From assembly GCF_026020075.1 (NCBI RefSeq), contig NZ_CP102772.1, positions 1,984,001-2,048,000 on the forward strand: a stretch of DNA of 64,000 nucleotides. Reading direction: 5' to 3'. Shown here piece by piece: positions 53,537-63,700 of the stretch. Position 1 is the stretch's first letter. Every line of letters starts with the position of its first letter. The notes below the pieces were generated by a model. That model saw only the letters and a program-made list of their open reading frames with translations, searched no databases and had not been told where the DNA came from. The position numbers were made by a program, and so were the translations under genes. The stretch is from Bosea sp. NBC_00550. GTDB lineage: Bacteria > Pseudomonadota > Alphaproteobacteria > Rhizobiales > Beijerinckiaceae.

Positions 53537-54690
53537 CGGGTGGCTCCCTGCTGACGGGCGCCCGGGACCTGACGGCCCGCATTGAGCTGGTCGAGCGGCA
53601 GATAGGGCACGACGCCCTGCCCACCGACCGGGTTGTCGAGGATGATCTTGTCGGTGCCGCCCATCACGCGTTCCATCGTCTCCAGGAACAGACGCTCGCG
53701 CGTCACGCCCGGAGCGTTCTTGTACTGCTCGTAGACCGCGTTGAAGCGGCTCGCCTGACCACGGGCTTCGGCAACGGTCTGCTCCTTGAAGGCTTCCGCC
53801 GCCTGCACGAGCTGGGCCGCCCGGCCGCGCGATTCCGGCACGACGCGGTTGGCATAGGTCTGCGCCTCGTTGCGCAGGCGCTCCTGGTCGGCACGGGCCG
53901 CCTGGACGTCGCGGAACGCGTCGATGACCTGCTGCGGCGGGTCGACCTTCTGGAGCTGGACGAGGCGGATCTGCACGCCGGCATTATAGCCGTTGAGCGT
54001 CTCCTGCATCAGCTGGCGCACCTCGTTCTCGATCGCGCCGCGATCGGTCGTCAGCACGGGCTGGATGTTGCGGCGGCCGATCACCTCGCGCATGGCGCTC
54101 TCGGCCACGGCCTTCACGGTTCCCGGCGGGTCCTGGATGTTGAAGACGTAGTTCTCGGGCGCGGCCGGGTCGATCTGCCACTGCACGATGAAATCGATGT
54201 CGACGATGTTCTCGTCGCCGGTGAGCATCAGGCTCTCTTCGGTCACGTCGGTCTGGCGCGCGCTGCGCACCGATTCCACGGTCCGGAAGCCGACCTCGGT
54301 GGTGATGACGTTCGTCACCTGGGGCTTGATCACGTTGCCGATCGGATAGGGCCAGTTCCAGTTCATGCCTTCGCCGGTCTTGCCGGCGAAGCGGCCGAAC
54401 ACGACGTTGAGGCCGACCTCGTTGGGGCGGACGAAATAGACGCCCGAACCGAGCCAGATCAGGATCAGCGCGAGAAGGCCGAGAATGAGCCCGCGCCCGC
54501 CGATATTGCCGCCCGGAACAAGGTTCTTCAGCCGGTCCTGGCTGCGCCGCAGGATCTCTTCGAGATCGGGCGGGTTGCCGTTGCCTCCGCCTGAGCCGCC
54601 GCCCCAGGGGCCTCCGCCGCCGCTACCTCCGCGCTGGCCCCAGGGTCCACCCCCGCCGCTGCCACCGCCGCTCTGATTGCTCCAAGGCAT
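53533..54690 (-). CDS. hflK: FtsH modulator HflK
   Basis: 385 residues. Gly-rich cytoplasmic N-terminus (residues 5-45, many GGG), one membrane helix (about 65-82, LILGLLALILIWLGSGVYFV), SPFH domain starting VRPNEVGLNVVFG and a coiled coil. Works with HflC. Order hflK-hflC-DUF2065-degP follows a common alphaproteobacterial cluster. The stop overlaps the hflC start (ATGA). Confidence 0.95.
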   Translation of the reverse strand: MPWSNQSGGGSGGGGPWGQRGGSGGGGPWGGGSGGGNGNPPDLEEILRRSQDRLKNLVPGGNIGGRGLILGLLALILIWLGSGVYFVRPNEVGLNVVFGRFAGKTGEGMNWNWPYPIGNVIKPQVTNVITTEVGFRTVESVRSARQTDVTEESLMLTGDENIVDIDFIVQWQIDPAAPENYVFNIQDPPGTVKAVAESAMREVIGRRNIQPVLTTDRGAIENEVRQLMQETLNGYNAGVQIRLVQLQKVDPPQQVIDAFRDVQAARADQERLRNEAQTYANRVVPESRGRAAQLVQAAEAFKEQTVAEARGQASRFNAVYEQYKNAPGVTRERLFLETMERVMGGTDKIILDNPVGGQGVVPYLPLDQLNAGRQVPGARQQGATR

Positions 54691-54844
54691 TCTCGAGCCG
54701 TTCCCTTCCGTTCCGTAGAGGCCGAGCCATAGGCGAATAGCGGCCGCTTGTCAGCGCCTTCGGCTGAAGGCGCTGGGCTGAGTTGGTCATGGGCCACGGA
54801 TTCGTCAACGGCGCAAGCCATTCATCGTGAACGGAAAGCGGCGA

Positions 54845-55360
54845 TCAGCCGCGCCTGTGATGGGTGACGAAGGTATAAGGATGCTCGTTATCGGGATCGG
54901 CAGGATGGGGCTCCTTTGCACCGGCGAGGAAGGCGTCGCGCTCCCAATCGGGAAAAAGCGCGTCTCCCGGGGGCTTGGTGTGAACCAGCGTGAGCTCGAG
55001 CCGATCAGCCAAAGGCAGCGCCTGCCGGTAGATCTCGGCGCCGCCCGCAACAATGACGGACTCGGCTCCGCTCGCGGCGGCGACCTCTTGCCCGAGCGCC
55101 AGCGCCTCGTCGAGCGAATGCGCGATCCTGACCCCTTCGGCCGAGAAGCCGGCATCGCGGGTCAGCACGATCGTCTCGCGCCCCGGCAGCGGCTTGCCGA
55201 TCGAGAGGAAGGTCTTGCGCCCCATCAGCACGGGGCGGCCGAGCGTCAGGCTGCGAAAGCGCCTGAGGTCAGTCTTGAGCCGCCAGATCAACCGGTTGTC
55301 GTCGCCGATCACGCCGTTGTCGGCGATGGCTGCGATCAACACGATCGGACGTTTCTGCAT
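54845..55360 (-). CDS. folA: dihydrofolate reductase
   Basis: NADPH-dependent reduction of dihydrofolate, needed to recycle the folate used by ThyA. 171 residues, IVLIAAIADNGVIGDDNRLIWRLKTDLRRF starts the fold (active-site D in RLKTDL, L-x-x-D-x-x-x-F), GRPVLMGRKTFLSIGKPLPGRETIVLT carries the NADPH loop, and VIVAGGAEIYRQALPLADRLELT the second. Typical length. Four bases behind the GNAT gene. Confidence 0.95.
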   Translation of the reverse strand: MQKRPIVLIAAIADNGVIGDDNRLIWRLKTDLRRFRSLTLGRPVLMGRKTFLSIGKPLPGRETIVLTRDAGFSAEGVRIAHSLDEALALGQEVAAASGAESVIVAGGAEIYRQALPLADRLELTLVHTKPPGDALFPDWERDAFLAGAKEPHPADPDNEHPYTFVTHHRRG

Positions 55361-55364
55361 GGCT

Positions 55365-55843
55365 TCAGTCCTCCGCGCCCAGCTGCCTGAGCGCCTCGCC
55401 TTCCAGCCGCTTGACGGTCCACTCGTCCTGCGCCCTGGCCCCGATCGCGCGATAGAAAACGCGCGAAGGCTCGTTCCAGTTCAGCACCCACCAGGCCAGG
55501 CGCGGCAGTTTCTCCGCGACGCAGCGGCGCGCCAGCCCCGCGATCAGCCCCTTGCCGATGCCGCGTCCACGCTGGCCAGGCCTGACGTAAAGGTCCTCCA
55601 GCCAGATGCCGTGGCGGCCCGAGAAGGTCGAATAGGTGTAGAACCAGACGGCGAAGCCGACCGGCTCGCCCTCCCATTCGGCGATGTCGCAGAAGGTTCG
55701 GGGATTCGGGCCGAACAGCGCCGCGTCGATCTCCGCTTCGGTCGCGACGACCTCGTGCAGCAGCTTCTCGTATTCGGCCAGTTCCTTGATGAAGCCGAGC
55801 ACGAGCGCGGCCTCGCCGGGCCGGGCGGAACGGATGGTCAGCG

Positions 55844-55847
<4 letters not shown>
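55365..55847 (-). CDS. GNAT-family N-acetyltransferase
   Basis: 160 residues. Acetyl-CoA pyrophosphate loop [18 protein letters not shown] (R/Q-x-x-G-x-G/A, about residues 90-108) and the C-terminal RVFYRAIGA motif identify the family. Substrate unknown; the diamine acetyltransferase-like architecture ([14 protein letters not shown]) is closest. Sits between thyA and folA, overlapping the thyA stop by four bases. Confidence 0.85.
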
Positions 55848-56638
<791 letters not shown>

Positions 56639-56804
56639 GGTGAATCTCTGGGAAGCGGGCGAGCATAGCGGCTCGGCGGCGCCTTGGCCCCCTCGCCGTC
56701 GCATGCATCCCCAGCCTTTGCACGCGCTCCCGCCAATCCATGGCCGGAACAATGGCGAAAGCCTCCCGTTCCCTCTCCAACAACCGGAAACAGGGAGGCA
56801 GTCC

Positions 56805-57119
56805 ATGCTTTCGCGCAGACCGATCCTGGCGCTCGCCTGCATAGGCGCGTTCTGGCTTCACGGCCAACTGGCCCAGGCGCAGGCGCCCGCGCCCATCACC
56901 CCCGCGAAACCGGCCGTCTCGATGGATCAGGCCCGTCGCATCGCCGCCGATCATGGCGTCGTCCGGATCGAGGAGATCAAGCTCGACGACGACAAGTGGA
57001 AGGTCGAGGGCCGCGACAGCACCGGCGCCGAGATCGAGATCGATCTGCGGGCCAGCGACGGCGTCGTCATCAAGATGGAGCGCGAACGACCCGCCTCGGC
57101 CAAGGCCGGCCGAAGCTGA
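56805..57119 (+). CDS. secreted PepSY-domain protein
   Basis: 104 residues; GGGAGG seven bases before the ATG decides the start. Signal peptide ([20 protein letters not shown], cut near LAQAQA) then a PepSY domain ([50 protein letters not shown]). PepSY domains often restrain proteases or interact with peptides in the periplasm. A shorter paralogue follows 200 bases later. Confidence 0.8.
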   Translation: MLSRRPILALACIGAFWLHGQLAQAQAPAPITPAKPAVSMDQARRIAADHGVVRIEEIKLDDDKWKVEGRDSTGAEIEIDLRASDGVVIKMERERPASAKAGRS

Positions 57120-57318
57120 CGCATTTTCGAGCGAAGCGGACACCGGTTCGTGTGACGACAATGCGATGAAATAAGGAGTTGAGGCCTACCCGCGCCTCCT
57201 TGAAGGGAGGGCATGCCCCAAGCCTCACGCCATCGCGACCGGCCGTGAGCAACTGCATCCGCAAACCCGCCTCAATCCGGGCCGCTCATCCCGCCTCGAT
57301 TCGTGGGGGATTGAGACG

Positions 57319-57582
57319 ATGCAGGCAAAAGCCGCGATGGTCCGTTTGCTGTTTGCGCTTACGCTCAACGGCCTTGTCATTGCGGCCGGACAGGGCGCGG
57401 AGCCCAACCCGGGCGCGACGATCTCGGAAAGCCAAGCACGCGATATCGCCTGGAGGGCCGGCCTCGTCCATGTCGAGGAGATCACGCGATCCGACGACCG
57501 CTGGGAGATCGCCGGCCGCAGCCTCGACGATGGCGAGATGGTGCTCGATATCGACATCAGAAATGGTCGCATTCTCGATTGA
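57319..57582 (+). CDS. secreted PepSY-domain protein, paralogue
   Basis: 87 residues: signal-like N-terminus (MVRLLFALTLNGLVIAAGQG, residues 7-26), then SESQARDIAWRAGLVHVEEI, DDRWEIAGRSLDDGEMVLDI and NGRILD, the same PepSY block order as the preceding gene but in a diverged form. It may have arisen by tandem duplication. No strong ribosome site; ATG follows GGGGGATTGAGACG. Confidence 0.75.
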   Translation: MQAKAAMVRLLFALTLNGLVIAAGQGAEPNPGATISESQARDIAWRAGLVHVEEITRSDDRWEIAGRSLDDGEMVLDIDIRNGRILD

Positions 57583-57679
57583 GGCCGTAATGCCGCACAA
57601 CCCACGGAAATCGGCGCAGCGCTCTTTCCCCGCGCCGATACTGTCCCTATATTCGTCGGTGCCGCTCGCAAGAACGGCT

Positions 57680-58004
57680 ATGGCGATAAACGGATTTCGG
57701 AATAAGCCTTTCGGACCCGGGGGCGGTACCCGGCGCCTCCACCCCAGCCCTGCGGCGCGAGCAGCAGGAACTTGCAGCCCGACGGTTGCAGGGCTGCGGC
57801 GGGGGCGAAATAGGATCGACGAGGGTGTAAAGGTCTTCCTTTTGCTCGGCATGGTTCCGCCGTTATCGGGCCAAAAGCATAGTTGCCAACGACAACAATG
57901 CTCGGGTTGCTGTCGCCGCGTAAGCGGTGCTGGTTCCCAAACCAAAGTCCTTGCGTTTAGCCGCGTAAGGCGGGGCTCGGAGGCGCCTGGCAACAGAAGC
58001 CTCC
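57680..58004 (+). ncRNA. ssrA: circularly permuted two-piece tmRNA
   Basis: Ribosome-rescue RNA of alphaproteobacterial type. The acceptor piece comes first: T-arm CCGGG-GGCGGTA-CCCGG and acceptor 3' strand CGCCTCC (57734-57740). The 5' acceptor strand GGGGGCG starts the coding piece at 57801 and pairs with it over 7 bp (one G-U). GGGGGCGAAATAGG and GATCGACGAGGG are the tmRNA 5' consensus. The tag frame 57885-57923 reads ANDNNARVAVAA then TAA, ending in the AA degron recognised by ClpXP. The sequence between the two pieces (about 57745-57800) is the removed loop. CCA is not encoded exactly (CCC). Outer ends are approximate; a GGAGGC/GCCTCC hairpin (57979-58004) may end it. Confidence 0.9.
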
Positions 58005-58063
58005 ACTTTCATTTTGGCCTGCCGGCTGTTCCCGCCGGAGCAATAAGCGGAAACATCGACCTG

Positions 58064-58642
58064 ATGTCCAAGGATGTGCTGCGTTACGATCTGATGGTTC
58101 AGGAGGCGCTGAAAGGCGTCGTCCGCAAGATCCTGACGGAGGCGGCGCGCGACGGGCTGCCGGGCGAACATCATTTCTACGTCACCTTCCGCACCGGTGC
58201 GCCGGGCGTGCGCGTGTCCCAGCGTCTGCGTGAGAAGCACCCGGACGAGATGACCATCGTGCTCCAGCATCAGTTCTGGGATCTCAACGTCGGCGACCAT
58301 TCCTTCGAGGTCGGGCTGTCCTTCTCCGGCGTGCCCGAGCGGCTGCTCGTTCCCTTCGATGCGGTGACGACCTTCTTCGACCCTTCCGTGCAATTCGGCC
58401 TGAAGTTCGAGACCCAGGATCAGGCCGAGGACGCAGCCGACGCGCCGCAGCCTGAGCCGGCGGCCGCCCCCAGCGCCGTCCCGGCCAAGGTCGTGCCGGC
58501 GGGTGTGCCCGCGCTGAAGACCCGTACGCCGGTGGCCGAAACGGCCGACAAGGATGGCGACACGGCGACGCAGGACACCGATGACGACGGCAAGAGCGGA
58601 GCCGAAGTCGTCAGCCTCGATTCCTTCCGCAAGAAGACCTGA
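58064..58642 (+). CDS. sspB: SspB-type ClpXP adaptor
   Basis: 192 residues from ATG giving [20 protein letters not shown]; a longer frame runs through the tmRNA and is rejected. The SspB fold (about residues 1-125: [66 protein letters not shown]) binds the ssrA tag; a long acidic linker and a short C-terminal tail ([11 protein letters not shown]) that binds ClpX follow, as in Caulobacter SspB-alpha. It delivers tmRNA-tagged proteins to ClpXP. Directly downstream of ssrA, a fitting pairing. Confidence 0.9.
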   Translation: MSKDVLRYDLMVQEALKGVVRKILTEAARDGLPGEHHFYVTFRTGAPGVRVSQRLREKHPDEMTIVLQHQFWDLNVGDHSFEVGLSFSGVPERLLVPFDAVTTFFDPSVQFGLKFETQDQAEDAADAPQPEPAAAPSAVPAKVVPAGVPALKTRTPVAETADKDGDTATQDTDDDGKSGAEVVSLDSFRKKT

Positions 58643-58652
58643 CGGACCTCCC

Positions 58653-60047
58653 ATGACCGAGACGCGCACCGAAACCGATTCCTTCGGCCCCATCGCCGTG
58701 CCTGCGGATCGATATTGGGGCGCGCAGACGCAGCGCTCGCTGGAAAACTTCAGGATCGGCGGCGAGCGCGAGCGCATGCCTCTGCCCCTGGTCCACGCCC
58801 TTGTGCTGGTCAAGAAGGCAGCCGCCCACGTCAACGCCCGCCTCGGCCTGCTCGACCAGCGCGTCGCCGGCGCCATCGGCCAGGCCTCTGACGAGGCTCT
58901 CGCCGGCAAGTTCGACGGCCATTTCCCGCTCGTGATCTGGCAGACCGGCTCCGGCACCCAGTCGAACATGAACGCCAACGAGGTGCTGGCGAACCGCGCC
59001 AATGAACTGCTCGGTGCCGGCCTCGGCGCCAAGAGCCCGGTCCACCCCAACGACCACGTCAATCGCGGCCAGTCCTCGAACGATGCCTTCCCCACCGCGA
59101 TGCATATCGGCGCGGTGCTCGAGATCACCCGCAAGCTGCTGCCGGCCCTGCGCAGCCTCGAAAAGGCGCTGAACGCCAAGGCCGAGGCCTTCAAGCACCT
59201 CGTCAAGATCGGCCGCACCCACCTGCAGGACGCGACGCCCGTCACGCTCGGCCAGGAATTCTCCGGCTATGCAATGCAGCTTCATCTTGGCATCGGCCGG
59301 ATCGAGGCGGCACTCGGCGGGCTCTATGCGCTGGCGCAGGGAGGCACGGCCGTCGGCACCGGCCTCAACACCCATCCGGATTTCGCTGTCCTCTTCGCCA
59401 AGGAAGTAGCGATGCTGACCGGCCTGCCCTTCCGCACGGCCGAGAACAAGTTCGAGGCCCTGGCCAGCCACGGTGCGCTGGCCGCGGCCCATGGCGCCCT
59501 GGCGGCGCTCGCCTCCGACCTCTTCAAGATCGCCAACGACGTCCGCCTGATGGGCTCCGGCCCGCGCTCGGGCCTCGGCGAGATCAGCTTGCCCGAAAAC
59601 GAGCCGGGCTCCTCGATCATGCCGGGCAAGGTCAACCCGACCCAGGCCGAGGCGCTGACGATGGTCGCGACCCAGGTCCACGGCAACCAGGCGACGATCG
59701 GCTTCGCCGCGTCCCAGGGCCATTTCGAGCTCAACGTCTTCAAGCCGGTGATCGGCGCGGCCTTCCTGCAGTCGGTCCGACTGCTTGCCGACGCGGCCGA
59801 CAGCTTCCGCACCAACTGCGTCGAGGGCATCGAGGCCAACGAGACGCAGCTCAAGGAGCTGCTCTCGCGCTCGCTCATGCTGGTGACGGCGCTCGCTCCG
59901 GCGATCGGCTACGACAAGGCTGCGAACATCGCCAAGTCTGCGCATCACAACGGCACGACGCTCCGCGACGAGGCGCTCAAGGCCGGCGTCGACCCCGATC
60001 TGTTCGACAAGACGGTCAAGCCCGAGCTGATGCTCGGCCCGGCCTGA
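58653..60047 (+). CDS. fumC: fumarate hydratase class II
   Basis: TCA enzyme interconverting fumarate and malate, 464 residues, iron-independent. Signature [15 protein letters not shown] (catalytic loop, about 315-330), [37 protein letters not shown] and [22 protein letters not shown] are all intact. The start ATG is 10 bases after the sspB stop; frames reading in from upstream are not this gene. Followed by a GTG-started DUF4169 gene 14 bases away. Confidence 0.97.
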   Translation: MTETRTETDSFGPIAVPADRYWGAQTQRSLENFRIGGERERMPLPLVHALVLVKKAAAHVNARLGLLDQRVAGAIGQASDEALAGKFDGHFPLVIWQTGSGTQSNMNANEVLANRANELLGAGLGAKSPVHPNDHVNRGQSSNDAFPTAMHIGAVLEITRKLLPALRSLEKALNAKAEAFKHLVKIGRTHLQDATPVTLGQEFSGYAMQLHLGIGRIEAALGGLYALAQGGTAVGTGLNTHPDFAVLFAKEVAMLTGLPFRTAENKFEALASHGALAAAHGALAALASDLFKIANDVRLMGSGPRSGLGEISLPENEPGSSIMPGKVNPTQAEALTMVATQVHGNQATIGFAASQGHFELNVFKPVIGAAFLQSVRLLADAADSFRTNCVEGIEANETQLKELLSRSLMLVTALAPAIGYDKAANIAKSAHHNGTTLRDEALKAGVDPDLFDKTVKPELMLGPA

Positions 60048-60061
60048 CGGGAGCCTCGCCC

Positions 60062-60262
60062 GTGGCCGAGATCATCAACCTCCGCCGCGCCCGCAAGCAG
60101 AAGGCGCGCGCGGAGGCTGATAAGACGGCCGAGCAGAACCGCATCAGCTTCGGCCTGAGCAAGGCCGAACGCAGCCTTGCCGAAGCCGAGCGCGCCAAGA
60201 GCGCCCGCCATGTCGACGGGCACAGGCTCGGCGGCGAGGACAAGGACCCGGAACCGGCATGA
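60062..60262 (+). CDS. DUF4169-family protein
   Basis: 66 residues, highly basic and helical (AEIINLRRARKQKARAEADK, then NRISFGLSKAERSLAEAERAKSARHVDGHRL), the complete family pattern. Function unknown, restricted mainly to Alphaproteobacteria. GTG start. Its stop overlaps the following gene's ATG by four bases. Confidence 0.85.
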   Translation: MAEIINLRRARKQKARAEADKTAEQNRISFGLSKAERSLAEAERAKSARHVDGHRLGGEDKDPEPA

Positions 60263-60483
60263 AGCCCGAGCGCAAGCGCTCGCTCAGCATCGCCGGCCAT
60301 CGCACCAGCATCTCGCTGGAGGATGCCTTCTGGGATGCGCTGAAGGAGATCGCCGCGGCGGAAGGCCGCCCGGTCGCCGCCCTGGTCGCCGACATCGACT
60401 CCGGCCGGGGGGAGCTCAATCTCTCCTCCGCCCTGCGCCTGCACGCCCTCGCGCATTACCGCCGCTTGGCAGGCCGCCCTTAG
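60259..60483 (+). CDS. ribbon-helix-helix domain protein
   Basis: 74 residues with the RHH_4 pattern: RKRSLSIAGHRTSISLEDAFWDALKEIAAAEGRPVAALVADID. Usually a DNA-binding dimer; here coupled to DUF4169, an arrangement conserved in Hyphomicrobiales. Likely a small regulator; target unknown. Confidence 0.85.
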   Translation: MKPERKRSLSIAGHRTSISLEDAFWDALKEIAAAEGRPVAALVADIDSGRGELNLSSALRLHALAHYRRLAGRP

Positions 60484-60511
60484 ACCCTGCTGATATTTAC
60501 GAAACCGCGCC

Positions 60512-60598
60512 GTCATCCCGGGCTTGTCCTGGGATCCATCGTAGAACGCAGCGTCTTACGATGGATCCCGGATCTGCGCTCGCTGCGTCCGGGATGAC
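60512..60598. repeat. dispersed palindromic repeat, family C, copy 2
   Basis: Outer arms GTCATCCCGG (60512-60521) and CCGGGATGAC (60589-60598), with GGGATCCATCG and CGATGGATCCC inside. Same family as 42361-42457. Lies after the RHH gene, before the convergent AsmA gene. Confidence 0.85.
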
Positions 60599-60667
60599 CC
60601 GCTTTTCCGTGAAAACGCAGCAGACTTTAAGCCGTGTGGCAATTGCTGGATCGCTCCTGATCGGAGC

Positions 60668-60686
60668 CCCTCTGTAAGAGGGTTTT
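60668..60686 (+). terminator. short hairpin with T-run
   Basis: CCCTC-TGTAA-GAGGG followed by TTTT, downstream of the fumC/DUF4169/RHH unit. Short stem, so only moderate support. Confidence 0.5.
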
Positions 60687-60798
60687 GGCGTGAAGCCGAC
60701 ACGTCCGACAGCGGCATACCCGGCAGCCAAAAAGCACACCGCTTCAAATACTTGCGCTGAAACCCTGAATCAGCCTGCCAAGCGGTTGAATCGGAATC

Positions 60799-63700
60799 TC
60801 AATTCAGCGGCACGTTGCGGGGCTGCGGCACCGGCGCGATCTGGAAAGGCGGCGGCAGTTGCGGGGCCGTCCCCCCGGTCGGAGGCTGGACCGCACCTTC
60901 CGGGGAGCTGCTGCGCGGCGCGCCCGGCAGGACCAAAGGGCCGGGCTGCGGCTGGGGCGGCGCCGATTGCGCGGCCGCACGCTCGGCGGCGGCACGGGCA
61001 CGCTCCTCGGCATCCGCCCGGCGACGCGCCTCCACTTCGGCCCGTGCCTGCTCGACACGGCGCACGTCTTCGGCCCGTTTCTCCTCGGCCTGGCGACGCT
61101 GCTCCTCGACTCGACGCGCCTCTTCCTGCCGCTTCTCTTCGGCCAGGCGGCGCTCTTCCTCGGCCTTCACGAACTCGTTGAGCTTGCGCTCGTTCTCGCG
61201 CATCTCACGCTCGGCCCGCAGCCGGCGAGCATGGATCGCCCGTTCGCGGGCATCGGCCTCGAAGGCTTCGACACGCTCGATCTCGCGCGCCAGCGCCCGG
61301 GCCGCCACGGTGTTTGACAGGGCGCTGACATCGTTCTCGCGCCGCAGGTTCGAGAGGGGCCCGCGCCAGGCGACCCCGATCTGCGGCGCATCGCCCGGCC
61401 AACCCTTCGGCAAGGCGCCGAGCGGCTTGAGGCCGAGCCTGAGGTCGGCGTTGAGCGCGCGCAAATCGACGGCGCCGCTCGCCTCGGCGCGCAACCCGTT
61501 GCGCTCGAAGCTGAACGGCTGCAGCCGGACCAGCCCGCCCGCCAGCGTGAAGGGAAGTGACACGTCGCCAAGCGCCCAGGCATCGCGGTCGAGCGCCGCG
61601 GCGATCCTGTCCTGCAGGCGCGACGCATCGCTCTCGGAGGCATCCTCGCCGGTGCTGGCGATGACGCGCGCATAGGCGCTCGGGTCGAAGCGGGCGAGGC
61701 GTGCGTCCGACAGCGCGAGGCTGCCGGCCCCGCTCAAGCCGGCGATCAGCCGCGCCGGGGTCTCGCCCGAGCCGCCGAACTCGATCTGACCCGAAGCCTT
61801 GCCGCCGACCGCGCCCTTGGTCAGATCGCCGAGATCGATCGCCATCACGCTCAGGCGCCCGTTGAGCTGCGCAAGCCCGCCATCGCGCCGCAGGCTGAGC
61901 CGACCCGCCATCTGCCCGCCGCCGAAGGCGCCCCGGATGTCGTCGACCCGCAGGCCATCCTGGTCCGAGCGCAGGGCAAAGCTCGCATTGCGGATCGTGC
62001 CGCCGTCGAAAGCGGCAAGCGAGCCGGCCTCGACGGCGATGTCGAGATCCGGCAGCCCGGCGACACGACCGAAGCGGGCCGTGGACCAGATCGACCCCGG
62101 CGACGGCGGTGTCGGACCCAACGACGCCGCGATCAACTGGCGCAGATCGGCTGAGGGGATCGCGATCCGGCCGGTATAGCGCCCCTCGCGCGGCAGGGTG
62201 AGCACGCCGCTGGCAGCCATGCCGCCGAGATTTGCCCGGATGGCGTCGAGCTTCACCGCCTCGCTGGTCACCTCAAGGCGAGCATGCGCATCGAGGATGC
62301 CGTCGGGCAGCAGCCTTGCGGGTCCCTCGGCCAGGATCTGGCCCGGCCCCTCGGCTTGGACCGAGAGCTGCGGCCCGCTTGCGCCGTCCTCCACGACGAT
62401 GGAGAGCCCGGGCCCGGTGAGAGAGCCGACGGCCCGCCCTTGGCCCAGTTCGAGCGCCAACCTGCCGGCCCCACCCTGCATCGGTGTCGGCAGGCCGAGC
62501 GCCGTGAAGGCCTGCCGCCGGTCGGCAAGGTCGAAGCCCAGATTGGCGCGGCTCCAGTTGCCGGCGCGATCGAGCAGGCCGCTGATCGTCAGCTTCCCCG
62601 CTGCGGCTGCGCCTTCGGCGGAGAGCGCCGTCTCGCCGGACGCTGCCCGCGTCAGGCGGAAGCTGGCATCGAGCCGCGCCAAGCCTTCCCCTGCCCGTAT
62701 CAGGGCCTGCGTGGCCGCTTCCGGCAGCAGCGGCCCGGCCAATGCGGTCAGGGTCTCGAACCGCGGCGCGCGGACTCGCCCGGTGATCTCCCCGCCCTCG
62801 GCCAGAAGCGAGCCGGCGCCGGTGACGCTGACCCCGCCGAAACCGTCCACTGAAAGCCGGCTGAGCCGCCAGATATCGCCCTCCCGGCGCAGATCGAGGC
62901 TGGCCGACCCCGGCGGGGCATTGCGGAAGCGCGCATTGGCAAGCGTCAGGTCCAGCGCGATGTCGCGCTGCCTGAACAGGCCACCGAGGCTCGCCCCCGG
63001 CGGCAGGGCGTCGAGCGCGAGCCCGCTCACCGTCGCCTTGGCGGCAAGCCGGGCCGGACCAGCCTCGCCGGAAGCGTCAAGCCGCAGGCCGGAGGAGCCG
63101 ACGACCAGCAGGCGCTGGAATGTAGCGCGCTCGCCCGCCCATGAACCGAGCGCGTCGGCATCGATCCGCCCGAACCCCGCGACGAAATCTGCCAGAGCCG
63201 GATCGAGGCCAGCACGCGCCAGCACCAGCGCGACCCGGCGCGCATCCTCGGCCTTGAGATTGATGCGGCCGGAAGCCCCGTCCGCACTGATACTCCCGCT
63301 CGCGCCGGCCAGCGCGCCGGCGACGCGCACAGAGGCCGAAGCATCGCTCAGCCCGCCATCATGCAGGCGGCCGCGCAAGGCAAAGCCCGAGAAATCCTCG
63401 CCGCGCCAGATGACCTGGTCAAGGTCGAGCCCGACATCGACCGTGCCCGGCAGGCCCTGCAGAGCCCGTTCGAAGCCCTGGCGCTCGGCCAGCGCCGCCA
63501 TCAGCGCATCGGCATCGAGCCTGCGCGCGCGCAGCGCCAGCGAACCGGCGCCCGTTCCGGGCAGATACTGGCCCTCGCCCTCCAGCCGCGCCGCGCCACC
63601 GGCGAGATCGAGCGTGAGCCCGGCGAGATCGAGCTGGCGGCTGCCGCCCTTGACCCTCCCGGAGAGCGCGACGGCCCCGCCCGGCGAGAGACCGAAGGCG

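Noticed and set aside
58611..59948. 445-codon minus-strand ORF over fumC
   Set aside because: Antisense shadow of a clearly identified fumarase.
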